Both the position numbers and the translations under genes were made by a program. From Bacteroidales bacterium (GTDB lineage: Bacteria; Bacteroidota; Bacteroidia; Bacteroidales; UBA932), in assembly GCA_016291185.1 (NCBI GenBank), contig JAEFAI010000008.1:14374-78373 (forward strand): DNA of 64,000 nt. Direction: 5' to 3'. Below are positions 22,808 through 31,656 of this stretch, piece after piece. A model generated the notes under the pieces. It saw only the letters and a program-made list of their open reading frames with translations. It did not search any database and was not told the DNA's origin. Numbering within the stretch: the stretch's first letter is position 1; each line of letters starts with the position of its first letter.

Positions 22808-25224
22808 TAGCTGAATAGTTTACGGAATCCTTTCTTCTTCTTTTTCTCGTCTTCGCCATAGTAGCCGTAGCCGGCGCCATAACCATAACCGTAGCCATAG
22901 CCGTAAGAGCCGAAGCCGTAGCCGTGGCGGCGTTTGACCTGCGGACCGTTGAAGACGATGGCCATGTTGTGCAGGTGGCGCTTCTCGTTGAGCTCGTCGA
23001 GCTGCGGGAGGATACGTCGGTCAAGCTGGCCGCTGCGCAGGATGAAGAGGTTGGTGTCCACGACGCGGTTCATCACGAGCGGATCCGCCAGCATCTGGAT
23101 CGGCACGCCGTCGAGCAGGATGTAGTCGTACTGCTTGCGGAGCTGGCCGATCAGCTCTTCCAGACGCGGCCGGGCCAGCAGCTCGGTCGGGTTGGGCGGC
23201 GTCGGGCCGGACGGGATGAAGTCGATGCCCGGGCGGGCGTCCTTGTAGAGGATGTCCTCCAGCTTGACGTCCAGGTCATAGAGATAATTGGACAGACCCA
23301 GGGTCTTGTGCTTGAGCTCGAAGGCGCTGGACATGGAGCGCTTGCGCATGTCCGTGTCGATCAGCACCACGCGCTTCTGCGCGTCCGCGAGGCAGGCCGC
23401 CATGTTGGCTGTGACGAAGGTCTTGCCCGAGGAGGAAGAGTAGGACGTCGTGGCGATCACCATCGGCAGCGTGCTGTCCGGATCCAGGAACGTGAGGTTC
23501 GTGCACATCATACGCATGGCCTCGGTGAAGATGCTGTGCGAGTTGGGATCGTACACGAAAGGCGACGGTTTGTTCGCGCCGTGCTTGTTTTTGCCGGTCT
23601 TGAAAATGATGTGCTTGTACTCTTTGTTGAGCGGAATCTCCGCCAGGAAGGGCACGTCGATATTCTCCTCGATCTCCTTGCGGGTGCGGATCTTGGTGTC
23701 CAGGAAGAGGCGGGCGATCAGGATGACGGCCGGGATCAGGATACCGATCAGCAGGGCGAGCAGGGCCATTTGCATGCGTTGCGGGTAAGATGGCGTATAG
23801 TTGGCCCAGGCCGGGTCGATGACACGCAGGTTGTCGTCTGCCATCGCCTGCGAAAGGGCGTTCTCCTCGCGCTTGTTCAGCAGGTACAGGTAGAGTTCCT
23901 GCTTGATGGATTGCTGGCGCTCGAATTCCAGCATCTGGCGCTCCTTGGTGGGCATGGTGGAGAACTTCTGGACGGCCGCTTTCTCCCGTTCTGCCAGATC
24001 GCGCTTCTGGATCTCCAGGCTGGTCTGCAGATTCTGGATCAGGCCCAGGATGTTGCCGCGCAGGGTGTTGAGCGACGCGTCTGCCTGTCGGACGGCCGGG
24101 CTCTCCTTGCTGCTGGCCGCAAGCAATTGCTCCCGGCGCAAGACCAAATCGTTATACTGACCGATGACCAGGTCCACATTGGGATCCTCGATGCCCATGT
24201 TGGCGGGAATCATCTGGAAGCTGTCGGCCGATTTGACGATGTAATCCTTCAGGTAGTTGGACAGGGACAGACGGGTTTCCAGCTCAACGAGATCCGCCGC
24301 ATATCCGCGGCTGTCTCCCAGATAGCGGGAAGCGGCCTCGTCAACGCTCATCAACTGGTTCGCGCTCTTGAAATTGGCCAAACCGCCTTCTACTGTGCCC
24401 AGTTCCTGCTCGATGATGGCCAAACGCTCATTGATGAAATGTTCCGTATTGACGGCCACGCGGTTTTTCTCGCGGATGGCTGACTCGTTGTACTTGACAA
24501 CCAGCATGTTGACTACGTCTGCCGCACGCTGGGCATTGTAATCATCCACGACGAGTTTGAGAATCTGCTTGTTGTGAGAAATGTGCAGATGGCTGATCAA
24601 AGTACCTGCCGCCCAGGTGATCGGAATCTTTTCTACGCGGATCTGCTGTCCGTAACAGTCCGGGCCATAACGGCCGGTGGGCTGGAAAACGACACGGCCC
24701 GTTCCCAGCGAGATGGTATCTCCCAGGGCGACCGTGTGCGAGCCGGAATCCGTGTGAATTCGGACGTTATGGGCATCCAGCGGCATCACCGTGAGGGAGA
24801 ATGTGCCCGGATCCGACTTCTCCCGGTCAAATGCTACCCGGACCGGAGATAGGGAGGTGTACAGCTCAACATCACGGAATTTGATGCGGTCGGAGTAATG
24901 GACATCCGCATCCAGGGCCTTGACCACTTCCGTCATGATGGTGATGGACCGGAGTTGCAACTCTTCGTTGGTAACGGATACCGTGTTGACCATCTTGTCG
25001 TAGGTGTCCAGGCGGGCGGTCCGGATATCATCTCCTGCATTCTTGATAATGGCCGTGACGCCGCTGCTGTACATGTAGGGCGTCCTCGCATAACGGAGAT
25101 AGGCGACGACCAGGGAGGCTATGATGCAGAGGACAAACCAATACCAGTTGCCGACCAGGTAGTAGATGATGTCGATCAGGTTGACCTGCTCGTTCCGTGT
25201 GACTTTTCTGACGTGTGTTTTCAT
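22807..25224 (-). CDS. wzc: Polysaccharide co-polymerase / BY-kinase (Wzc-like)
   Basis: An 805-residue inner-membrane protein controlling capsule chain length and export. TM1 lies near residue 30 (WYWFVLCIIASLVVAYL), then a large periplasmic coiled-coil domain, then TM2 near residue 510 (LLALLIGILIPAVILIARLFL). The cytoplasmic BY-kinase has Walker A SSSSGKT (near residue 600), Walker A' VVLIDTDMRKRSM and Walker B YILLDGVP. The C-terminal Tyr cluster is a Gly-Tyr repeat tail (residues about 770-790) followed by EDEKKKKKG. Wza is encoded just upstream and the HAD hydrolase directly after it. Confidence 0.95.
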   Translation of the reverse strand: MKTHVRKVTRNEQVNLIDIIYYLVGNWYWFVLCIIASLVVAYLRYARTPYMYSSGVTAIIKNAGDDIRTARLDTYDKMVNTVSVTNEELQLRSITIMTEVVKALDADVHYSDRIKFRDVELYTSLSPVRVAFDREKSDPGTFSLTVMPLDAHNVRIHTDSGSHTVALGDTISLGTGRVVFQPTGRYGPDCYGQQIRVEKIPITWAAGTLISHLHISHNKQILKLVVDDYNAQRAADVVNMLVVKYNESAIREKNRVAVNTEHFINERLAIIEQELGTVEGGLANFKSANQLMSVDEAASRYLGDSRGYAADLVELETRLSLSNYLKDYIVKSADSFQMIPANMGIEDPNVDLVIGQYNDLVLRREQLLAASSKESPAVRQADASLNTLRGNILGLIQNLQTSLEIQKRDLAEREKAAVQKFSTMPTKERQMLEFERQQSIKQELYLYLLNKREENALSQAMADDNLRVIDPAWANYTPSYPQRMQMALLALLIGILIPAVILIARLFLDTKIRTRKEIEENIDVPFLAEIPLNKEYKHIIFKTGKNKHGANKPSPFVYDPNSHSIFTEAMRMMCTNLTFLDPDSTLPMVIATTSYSSSSGKTFVTANMAACLADAQKRVVLIDTDMRKRSMSSAFELKHKTLGLSNYLYDLDVKLEDILYKDARPGIDFIPSGPTPPNPTELLARPRLEELIGQLRKQYDYILLDGVPIQMLADPLVMNRVVDTNLFILRSGQLDRRILPQLDELNEKRHLHNMAIVFNGPQVKRRHGYGFGSYGYGYGYGYGAGYGYYGEDEKKKKKGFRKLFS
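22856..22925. repeat. Degenerate 6-bp tandem repeat encoding the Wzc Gly-Tyr tail
   Basis: On the coding (minus) strand, GGCTAY-type hexamers recur in tandem with a few interruptions and encode alternating Gly and Tyr. Hexamer gain or loss keeps the frame and changes the number of phosphorylatable tyrosines by whole Gly-Tyr units. Confidence 0.7.
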
Positions 25225-25227
25225 AGG

Positions 25228-26004
25228 CTAACGGTTTATGAGGGCAATGATATACAGAACGGAGGACATGGCGGATATGGCGGGCGTGAAGAATTTCAGG
25301 AACACGTCTCCTCCGTTGGAAAGCTTGACGCCACGGGGCTTGATATAGACCACGTCGTTTTGCTGAAGGTAATAGACAGGGGAATTAAAGAGCTCCTTGG
25401 ACTGGAGATCGACCTGATAGGCTTGCCGCATCCCGTTTTCCGTCCGGATAACCATCACGTCCGGAATCTTGGCGGACTCCAGGTCGTTGTTCAGAATGGC
25501 CAGAACCTGAATCAGGTTGATGCTGCTTCCTTCGACGGGGACAATCTGTTGGCCGAGCTGGCCGATGACCGTGATGGTAAAGTTCTCCAGCTCGGCCTTG
25601 ACGACCGGGTTCTTGATATACCCCCGGCCGGAGATTTCCGCGGAAATCTCCTTTTGCAGCTCGTCCAGGGTCTTTCCCTCCACGTGGATCTCGCCCAGAA
25701 TGGGGAAGTCAATATTGCCCCGAATGTCCACGCCGTAGGTCGAGGACAGCATGGATCCCCCTTCTCCCTCAATGTGGACTCCGGCGGAGTTGAAGGGCGC
25801 GGCGAGCTCCATTTGCTCGCTGAAGACCTGGATACTGATCCGGTCGTCCACCTTGAGCCGCAGTTCCGGTACCGGCCGGGCCACTTCAGGTACGTTGTAC
25901 TCCAGATCCCGCAGGTAGCTGATTTTTGCAGGGGTGGAGCAGGCCGCCAGCAGTACTCCGACAGCTGGCAGCAGCATCAGTTTAAGCAGTTTGTTCATAT
26001 ACAT
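25228..26004 (-). CDS. wza: Polysaccharide export lipoprotein (Wza-like)
   Basis: A 258-residue outer-membrane export protein. The lipoprotein signal ends in LLAAC (Cys22). The Poly_export domain follows (PVPELRLKVDDRISIQVFSEQME, VDIRGNIDFPILGEIHVEGKTLDELQKEI), then SLBB-like segments (FTITVIGQLGQQIVPVEGSSINLIQVLAILN) and QQNDVVYIKPRG. It ends in a hydrophobic helix (AISAMSSVLYIIALI). Its start overlaps the preceding GT4 gene by about 20 nt; M3 (25998) is an equally good start. wzc begins 3 nt after it. Confidence 0.93.
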   Translation of the reverse strand: MYMNKLLKLMLLPAVGVLLAACSTPAKISYLRDLEYNVPEVARPVPELRLKVDDRISIQVFSEQMELAAPFNSAGVHIEGEGGSMLSSTYGVDIRGNIDFPILGEIHVEGKTLDELQKEISAEISGRGYIKNPVVKAELENFTITVIGQLGQQIVPVEGSSINLIQVLAILNNDLESAKIPDVMVIRTENGMRQAYQVDLQSKELFNSPVYYLQQNDVVYIKPRGVKLSNGGDVFLKFFTPAISAMSSVLYIIALINR

Positions 26005-27136
26005 TGATGATTTTGTCTATCATTTGCCGGGACGTGAAGAGCTCTTCGTAGCGCTTCATCGCTCCCGCGGAGAATTTCTTGTAGTTCTGTTCGTTGTCGC
26101 AGATACGTTTGATGGCGAAGGCGAGGTTCTTGGGGTCGTCCGGCGGGACGTTGAGGCCGGACTCGCCGTCTTTGTTGACCCACGACACGCCCGAGTGGGG
26201 GATACGCGTGGACACGATGGGTTTGCCGCAGGACATCGCCTCGATCTGCACGATGCCGAAGGCTTCGGTCTTCTGGTTGGAACTCATTACGTACACGTCG
26301 CAGGCGCCGAACATGGCCGGCAGCTCGTCCACGGAGAGGTAGCCGAGCAGCTTGACGCGGTCCTGTACGCCCAGCTCGGCAATCTGCTGCTCCAGCGCGC
26401 CCTGCAGCGGGCCCTTGCCGCCGATCAGCACGAGGTACTCCGGCCCGAGGCGCTTGGCGGCTTCGATCAGGACGTTGAATCCCTTGTACGGAACGAGGCG
26501 GCCCAGGGCGAAGACAATCTTCCGGCCGGGGTAGCGGGCCCGGACTTCCTCCGCTTCCCAGGGGGCGTAGAGGACGGGCTGGATACCGATCGGCACATAG
26601 GTGACTTTCTCCTGGACTTTCTGCAGGTACGGGGACTCGCGGATATACACCGGCGTGGTGCCGATGATGCGCTCGGCGCGGTTGATCAGCCAGGTCTGCA
26701 GCGGCACGTAGAAGGCCAGCAGCAGTTTCTGCCGCAGGATGTCGCTGTGCCAGTGCAGGATGACGCGCCCCTTGTAGCGGCTGTGCCACAGGGCCAGGGC
26801 GGCCATGGGGTCGGGGTGGTGGATGTGGATGATGTCGTACTCCCGGGCATGCTGGATCATCCAGCGGATCATGGAGAACGAAATCATCGTTCCGGCCTTC
26901 TTGGTGAAGGCGCGGACCCCGATGACACGGCCGTAGGGACCGAGGCTGAGCTCCAGGGTTTCCTTCGTTTCGGTGATGAAGGCCTGGTGCTCTTCATCTA
27001 CTTTTTCTCCCGGCAATACGGCGCAGAGCATATCGCACTGGATACCGCGTTCGGCCAGGCCGAAGGTGATATCCCACATGACCTTCTCCACGCCACCCCG
27101 GATGGGGTAGAATTTACCGAGTTGTAAGACTTTCAT
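25982..27136 (-). CDS. GT4 family glycosyltransferase
   Basis: A 384-residue GT-B fold transferase: KVLQLGKFYPIRGGVEKVMWDI is the N-terminal Rossmann start, DIIHIHHPDP the mid-domain, and EAFGIVQIEAMSCGKPIV the EX7E donor-phosphate motif. It adds a sugar from a nucleotide donor to the lipid-linked repeat unit on the cytosolic side. The start at 27136 (MKVLQLGKF) overlaps the previous GT by 23 nt and fits the family; the reading frame extends to 27190 without homology. Confidence 0.9.
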   Translation of the reverse strand: MKVLQLGKFYPIRGGVEKVMWDITFGLAERGIQCDMLCAVLPGEKVDEEHQAFITETKETLELSLGPYGRVIGVRAFTKKAGTMISFSMIRWMIQHAREYDIIHIHHPDPMAALALWHSRYKGRVILHWHSDILRQKLLLAFYVPLQTWLINRAERIIGTTPVYIRESPYLQKVQEKVTYVPIGIQPVLYAPWEAEEVRARYPGRKIVFALGRLVPYKGFNVLIEAAKRLGPEYLVLIGGKGPLQGALEQQIAELGVQDRVKLLGYLSVDELPAMFGACDVYVMSSNQKTEAFGIVQIEAMSCGKPIVSTRIPHSGVSWVNKDGESGLNVPPDDPKNLAFAIKRICDNEQNYKKFSAGAMKRYEELFTSRQMIDKIINVYEQTA

Positions 27137-28331
27137 AAAGACGGATATAGTCTTGGTAACGCTCCTGTTTACTGAAATGTTGCAAAGCATGTGCCCGGCA
27201 GCGCTCGGCGACGGCCTGCCGGTCCTCGGCGGCGAGTTCGCGCACCCGGTCGAGCAGCCCCTGGACGTCGCCCTGCTCCACCACGAAGCCTGTCCCTTCC
27301 GCGACCGCTTCGACGCTGCCGCCGGTGCGGTAGGTCACCACCGGCGTGCCGCAGGCGATGGCCTCGAGGTTGACGGTCGGGTAATTGTCCTGCCAGGTCG
27401 GGTTGACGAAGGCCGTCGCCCGGGCATACAGCGCGGCGAGTCTGGCCGCGTTCTCCGTGCGCTCGATGAACTCGACGCCGGCGGGGAAGGCTGCGCGCTG
27501 CTCCTCGCTCATGTGGCCCACGAGCAAAAGGCGCTCGCCTTCGTGCAGACGGCCGGCCAGGTCGATGAAATCCCGGACACCCTTCTGCTCGTGCCACAGG
27601 GTGGCGACGCCGAGGATGACGGTGCCATCGGGACGTTCCGCCTCCGTCGTGTCCGGGTGGAAGACATCCAGATCGATGCCGTTGTGGATGACCTGGAAGG
27701 GCTTGTCCGAGAGGAAGGAACGGGACATCTCCTGCCGGATCCAGTCGGACACGGGGACGATGGTCAGCCGTTCCAGCGAGCCCAGCGCGCGCTGCTTGTC
27801 GCGCCAGTTGCGCGCCGATCGGTCGAAGACCCAGCTGGCCGGGAAGGCCCGCTTCTGCGGACAATGGCCACAGCCCGTCTGCCATTTGTTGCAGCGGACG
27901 GCAGAATAGTAGTAGCAGTGGCCGGTGTAGAGCCAGCAGTCGTGGACGGTCCAGATCACGGGCTTGCCGCTTTCGCGCAGGTATTGGCACAGCAGGGGAT
28001 AGTTGAGCCAGTAGCCGTGGACATTGTGGATATGGATGACGTCCGGGTCGATCTCCTGGATGCGCCGGATGAGTTGCTTCGTGGCGCGGCGCGAGACCAG
28101 GCCGTGGGCGTCGAACAGGCGCGTGGCCACGGCGTGGACCGCGAGGTCCAGCTTGTTCCCGACCGGAATCAGATGCGAACTGTGCTGCGGCACGCCGTCC
28201 CGGGCGCTGCTGTAGGCGATATAGCTCTCCCAACCGGCCGCCTGGGCGATCTCGCCGATCTCCTTCATGATGCGTCCGGTTGAGGTGTTGAGCCGGACCA
28301 CAGGGTTGATTTGAAGAAGTTTATGCGTCAT
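27114..28331 (-). CDS. GT4 family glycosyltransferase
   Basis: A 405-residue GT-B enzyme. It begins MTHKLLQINPVVRLNTSTGRI, the G-T-rich acceptor loop of Bacteroidota capsule GT4s, continues with DPDVIHIHNVHGYWLNYPLL and TVHDCWLYTGHCYYYS (with a CxxxxxGCGHCP cluster, CNKWQTGCGHCPQ), and carries the EX7E motif NYPTVNLEAIACGTPVV. The start at 28331 overlaps the stop of the upstream acyltransferase as ATGA. Donor and linkage unknown. Confidence 0.9.
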   Translation of the reverse strand: MTHKLLQINPVVRLNTSTGRIMKEIGEIAQAAGWESYIAYSSARDGVPQHSSHLIPVGNKLDLAVHAVATRLFDAHGLVSRRATKQLIRRIQEIDPDVIHIHNVHGYWLNYPLLCQYLRESGKPVIWTVHDCWLYTGHCYYYSAVRCNKWQTGCGHCPQKRAFPASWVFDRSARNWRDKQRALGSLERLTIVPVSDWIRQEMSRSFLSDKPFQVIHNGIDLDVFHPDTTEAERPDGTVILGVATLWHEQKGVRDFIDLAGRLHEGERLLLVGHMSEEQRAAFPAGVEFIERTENAARLAALYARATAFVNPTWQDNYPTVNLEAIACGTPVVTYRTGGSVEAVAEGTGFVVEQGDVQGLLDRVRELAAEDRQAVAERCRAHALQHFSKQERYQDYIRLYESLTTR

Positions 28332-29200
28332 AATTTGCCGCCGACCAGTACGTCGGTCACGCTTGGAAGAATCTCTTTCAAAACCATAAAGAATCCAGTC
28401 ATCATGGCGAGCACCAGCAGGGCCGTACCCACATAAGTTCCCGACAGGGAGAGGAAGGAATAGGGTTCGATGATGTAAACCAGCAACTTCTTGAGCGAGA
28501 TGACGGGGATATAGTGATACAGGTAAACGAAGAAGCACCAGGCGGAGGCATAAATCGGCGCCCGGCAGTGAATCTTCCGGAGCAGTTTATCTGCGTTCTC
28601 TCCCTGGCAGACGGCCACCCACGCGCCGATGGTGAACCAGATGTTGTACCAAGGCGATCCGCCCACCCAGATCCACACGGCGGCGAGCGCCAGCACACCC
28701 CAGATGCGGGTGTAGCGCACCAGCATCCAAATCAGCGGGGCCACAAGGCAGACGATAATGAGGTCACGGATAAACCAGAGCGACATATTGACGGGTCCGG
28801 TCCAGAAGATGAATAGCGGCTTGTTCCAGTTGTCCCCGAAGTAGCCGGAGATCATATCGGGCGCATAGCGGTGAGCGAGCCAGTAGCAGCCGAAGGCGAT
28901 GGCATTGGCAATCAGGTAGGGAATCAGCAGCGAGAAGAAGCGGGTGCGGGTTTTCTTCCAGAAGAAGTCCACGCCCGGATTCTTGGGGACGTTGCGGAAA
29001 TACAGGAAGCCGGAGATGACGAAGAACAGCGGAACGCAGGCCCCCGTGATCAGCATCATGGTGCGGGTCAGGAAGTCAAAGACTTCCGACCGGCCTTCCA
29101 TCCCCACCAGCTCGGCATGCCGGAAGACGATGCCGATGGTCAGGATGACTTTCAGCAGATCCAGGAAGGGGTAGCGTTGCGTTGTCTTCGTCTCGCTCAT
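28328..29200 (-). CDS. Membrane acyltransferase 3 family protein
   Basis: A 290-residue polytopic inner-membrane protein of the OafA/WecH acyltransferase-3 family, on the short side. FLDLLKVILTIGIVFRHAEL includes the conserved H (FRHAE) of helix 1, CVPLFFVISGFLYF is the second signature, and SLWFIRDLIIVCLVAPLIW the WxxRDL motif. It probably O-acetylates the repeat unit or another capsule glycan on the periplasmic face. It is the third of three such enzymes in this operon, in transcription order. Confidence 0.88.
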   Translation of the reverse strand: MSETKTTQRYPFLDLLKVILTIGIVFRHAELVGMEGRSEVFDFLTRTMMLITGACVPLFFVISGFLYFRNVPKNPGVDFFWKKTRTRFFSLLIPYLIANAIAFGCYWLAHRYAPDMISGYFGDNWNKPLFIFWTGPVNMSLWFIRDLIIVCLVAPLIWMLVRYTRIWGVLALAAVWIWVGGSPWYNIWFTIGAWVAVCQGENADKLLRKIHCRAPIYASAWCFFVYLYHYIPVISLKKLLVYIIEPYSFLSLSGTYVGTALLVLAMMTGFFMVLKEILPSVTDVLVGGKL

Positions 29201-30333
29201 CGTTTGCGAAGCTGGTCATTCATGAAGAGGTCCCAGCGTCTCATAATGACTTCTTGGGAGAACTCCTCGGAGATTCTTTTGGCTTGATCGGACATGCGGG
29301 CGAGTTGTTCGGGATGCTCCATCAACTGCTGCATGGCCGTGGAGAGCGCCTGCAGGTTGCCTTCCGGCACGATGATGCCGTTGATGCCGTTCGCGATAAT
29401 GTCGCGCGGGCCGCAGAGGAAGTCGAAGCAGACCGTCGGCACGCCGCAGGCCATCGCCTCGATCATGACCATGGGGAAACCTTCGTAGTGCGAGGTCATC
29501 ACCAGGAAATCGCTGGCGGCATATTCGTCGAAGATCCTGTCGGTCGGTTGATTGACGGCGGCGGATTCGCCGATGCCGAGCGTCATAATCTGCTGCTTCA
29601 GTTTTTCTTCCCACTCGCCCTGGCCGAAGATGTCCAGACGCCAGAATTTGCGCAACTCGGAGGGAATCAGGGCCCAGGCGTCCAGCAGGCGGTCGAAGCC
29701 CTTCTGGTAGTCCAGCCGGCCGACGGCGATCACCCGGTGGTTGTCGCTCTTGTGCTCGATGTGTGGTGCGGTGACGACGGCGTTGGGCATCACCGACAGG
29801 TTGGGCAGGTCGCCCCACATTTCGGCGTCCTGCCGCGTCAGGACGATGAAGTTGTCGAATTTGCGGACCAGCCGCTCGTCTTGTTTGGTGCGGATGCGGT
29901 CCGCCAGGCCCAGCAGGCCCTTGCGGTTGTATTGCAGGCGGAATTGCTTGTTGAAATGCAGCTCCAGCATTTTCAGGCTACCATCCTGGATGTCCGGGAT
30001 GAAGGAGGACTCCGACGGGAAGAGGGAGACCACGATGTCGGGCCGCTCGCGCATTAGCAGCTCGGTCAGGGCCTGGCGATGCTTTCTGCGCTTGCGCAGG
30101 TAGCCGAGCGTCTTGGCGATGGGGTTCTTGTCGTTGTCGTCCTTGTAGTTGATTCCGAGGTCCACCATCCGGACTTCCGGGGGGAACTCATAGAACGGCG
30201 GACGTCCGTGCTGGTCGGTTGTCACGACCATCGTTTCGTAGCCGCGTTCCACCCACCCTCGGAGTTTGTTGAGGAGCACGCGCTCCATCCCTCCGGGGTT
30301 GTAAACATCAGCGTGACAGTAAATAAGCTTCAT
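29197..30333 (-). CDS. GT4 family glycosyltransferase
   Basis: A 378-residue GT-B enzyme. MKLIYCHADVYNPGGMERVLLNKL is the family N-terminus, HRVIAVGRLDYQKGFDRLLDAWALI the second Rossmann start, and SHYEGFPMVMIEAMACGVPTVCFDF the EX7E donor motif with the preceding E. The start at 30333 is used; an upstream extension to 30426 overlaps the polymerase gene and has no homology. A 28-nt gap separates it from the polymerase stop. It overlaps the acyltransferase start by 4 nt. Confidence 0.9.
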   Translation of the reverse strand: MKLIYCHADVYNPGGMERVLLNKLRGWVERGYETMVVTTDQHGRPPFYEFPPEVRMVDLGINYKDDNDKNPIAKTLGYLRKRRKHRQALTELLMRERPDIVVSLFPSESSFIPDIQDGSLKMLELHFNKQFRLQYNRKGLLGLADRIRTKQDERLVRKFDNFIVLTRQDAEMWGDLPNLSVMPNAVVTAPHIEHKSDNHRVIAVGRLDYQKGFDRLLDAWALIPSELRKFWRLDIFGQGEWEEKLKQQIMTLGIGESAAVNQPTDRIFDEYAASDFLVMTSHYEGFPMVMIEAMACGVPTVCFDFLCGPRDIIANGINGIIVPEGNLQALSTAMQQLMEHPEQLARMSDQAKRISEEFSQEVIMRRWDLFMNDQLRKR

Positions 30334-30361
30334 GGGGGTATTAGTTAGTGTGTCGTTAGCA

Positions 30362-31651
30362 TTATCTGAGCCCAATGTCATCGGGCAGCACATTGGCTGC
30401 ATCCGAATCTTCCTGCTCGTCTTCATAATCGCCGACGATGCAGAATAACAGCGCGTCGATGAAGAAAATGTCCGTTGTGACCTTCATCCAGACGATGAAC
30501 GTGATGGCGACCAACAGCAGAGACGGGATTCCGAAATTCTTGAACTTGCGGTTCTGAACGATGTGGCAATACAGGAAGAAGAAAGAGAAAATGGCCATGC
30601 CGATCAGGCCGCAGTACAGTGTGAAATTACAATATCCGATGTCGCTGTTGTTTTCATAAACGCCGAATGTTCCGCGACCAATCAGCCAGGTTTGCGTGTC
30701 GTCAGGCCACACCCACATGGTTTCCAGAATCTCCGTGGAATTGGTGCTGAATTCTCCGGTCTCAACCCAATTGAAGAAGGCCTCGAAACCAAATCGCATG
30801 TAACCTTGGAAGGTATCGCTGTGCTGGTAAAAGTAGATGGCTGCGCCGATGATTCCCGCCATGACGATGAAGAACCAGAAAAAGGCACGGACCATCCGGG
30901 TGGTGACGAAGCCGCCCTTCCGCATCCGGAACAGGGCGATGACGATATACAGCATGCCCATGCCGGCGCCCAGGACGGTGGTCCTGGAAATGACGGCGCC
31001 GATAATCGTGATAATGGCAAATGCAACCAAGTCCGTTGCCTGATACAGGCTGTTGTTACGGACTTTTGGATCCGTGCTGAACTGGTGCGCGATCATGACC
31101 AGGATGACGGAAAAACGGACGCCGGCTGGGTCGAGGGCTGCGCCAAGTCCGTACATTCGGTCGTGAACCTTGTAGAAGTCATTATCCTGATACATGATTT
31201 TGTCAACCAGAGATTCTACTGCTCCATAATTGTCAATCAAAACCGCCGTAATACACTGGAAGACACCCGCCAGGGCAAGATAGCGCGTCAGCAGCGAAAT
31301 GTTGACGGGTTCATTTTGCGCGCGAAGCATGGCATATACGCCATAGGCTCCCGCCATCCAGGTGCCATAGGAAACCAGATAATGGGTATATTCGGTGTTT
31401 AGCGTATTTGCTAACGTAATGCTGAACAGACACCATACGGAAAAAACGGCGGCAATGAGCGCGGAGAACAACACAGGTTCGGAGAAAAGAACGCCCCGGT
31501 ATCGCACGCTGTCATACAGATACGCTAAAACGCCAAAGGCGGCCATCAGAACCTTCGTATTGATGGCGACGGGTAAAAACGGGAAGGAGAACGGGAAGAA
31601 GTAAAAACTTACCGCCAGCATCAAGATTATTCCTTTCAATACTTTTCCCAT
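30362..31651 (-). CDS. Wzy-like O-antigen/capsule polymerase
   Basis: A 429-residue protein with about 10-12 hydrophobic helices and a large periplasmic loop toward the C-terminal half (residues about 290-345, between FFIVMAGIIGAAIYFY and FTLYCGLIGMAIFSFFF). The loop contains WPDDTQTWLIGRGTFGVYENNSDIGY, resembling the IGxG..xxNxDIGY pattern of Bacteroidota O-antigen polymerases. The only gene of this type in the cluster, it is the best candidate for joining repeat units in the periplasm. Polymerases have low sequence conservation, so the call rests on topology and context. Confidence 0.8.
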   Translation of the reverse strand: MGKVLKGIILMLAVSFYFFPFSFPFLPVAINTKVLMAAFGVLAYLYDSVRYRGVLFSEPVLFSALIAAVFSVWCLFSITLANTLNTEYTHYLVSYGTWMAGAYGVYAMLRAQNEPVNISLLTRYLALAGVFQCITAVLIDNYGAVESLVDKIMYQDNDFYKVHDRMYGLGAALDPAGVRFSVILVMIAHQFSTDPKVRNNSLYQATDLVAFAIITIIGAVISRTTVLGAGMGMLYIVIALFRMRKGGFVTTRMVRAFFWFFIVMAGIIGAAIYFYQHSDTFQGYMRFGFEAFFNWVETGEFSTNSTEILETMWVWPDDTQTWLIGRGTFGVYENNSDIGYCNFTLYCGLIGMAIFSFFFLYCHIVQNRKFKNFGIPSLLLVAITFIVWMKVTTDIFFIDALLFCIVGDYEDEQEDSDAANVLPDDIGLR

Positions 31652-31656
31652 AATCC

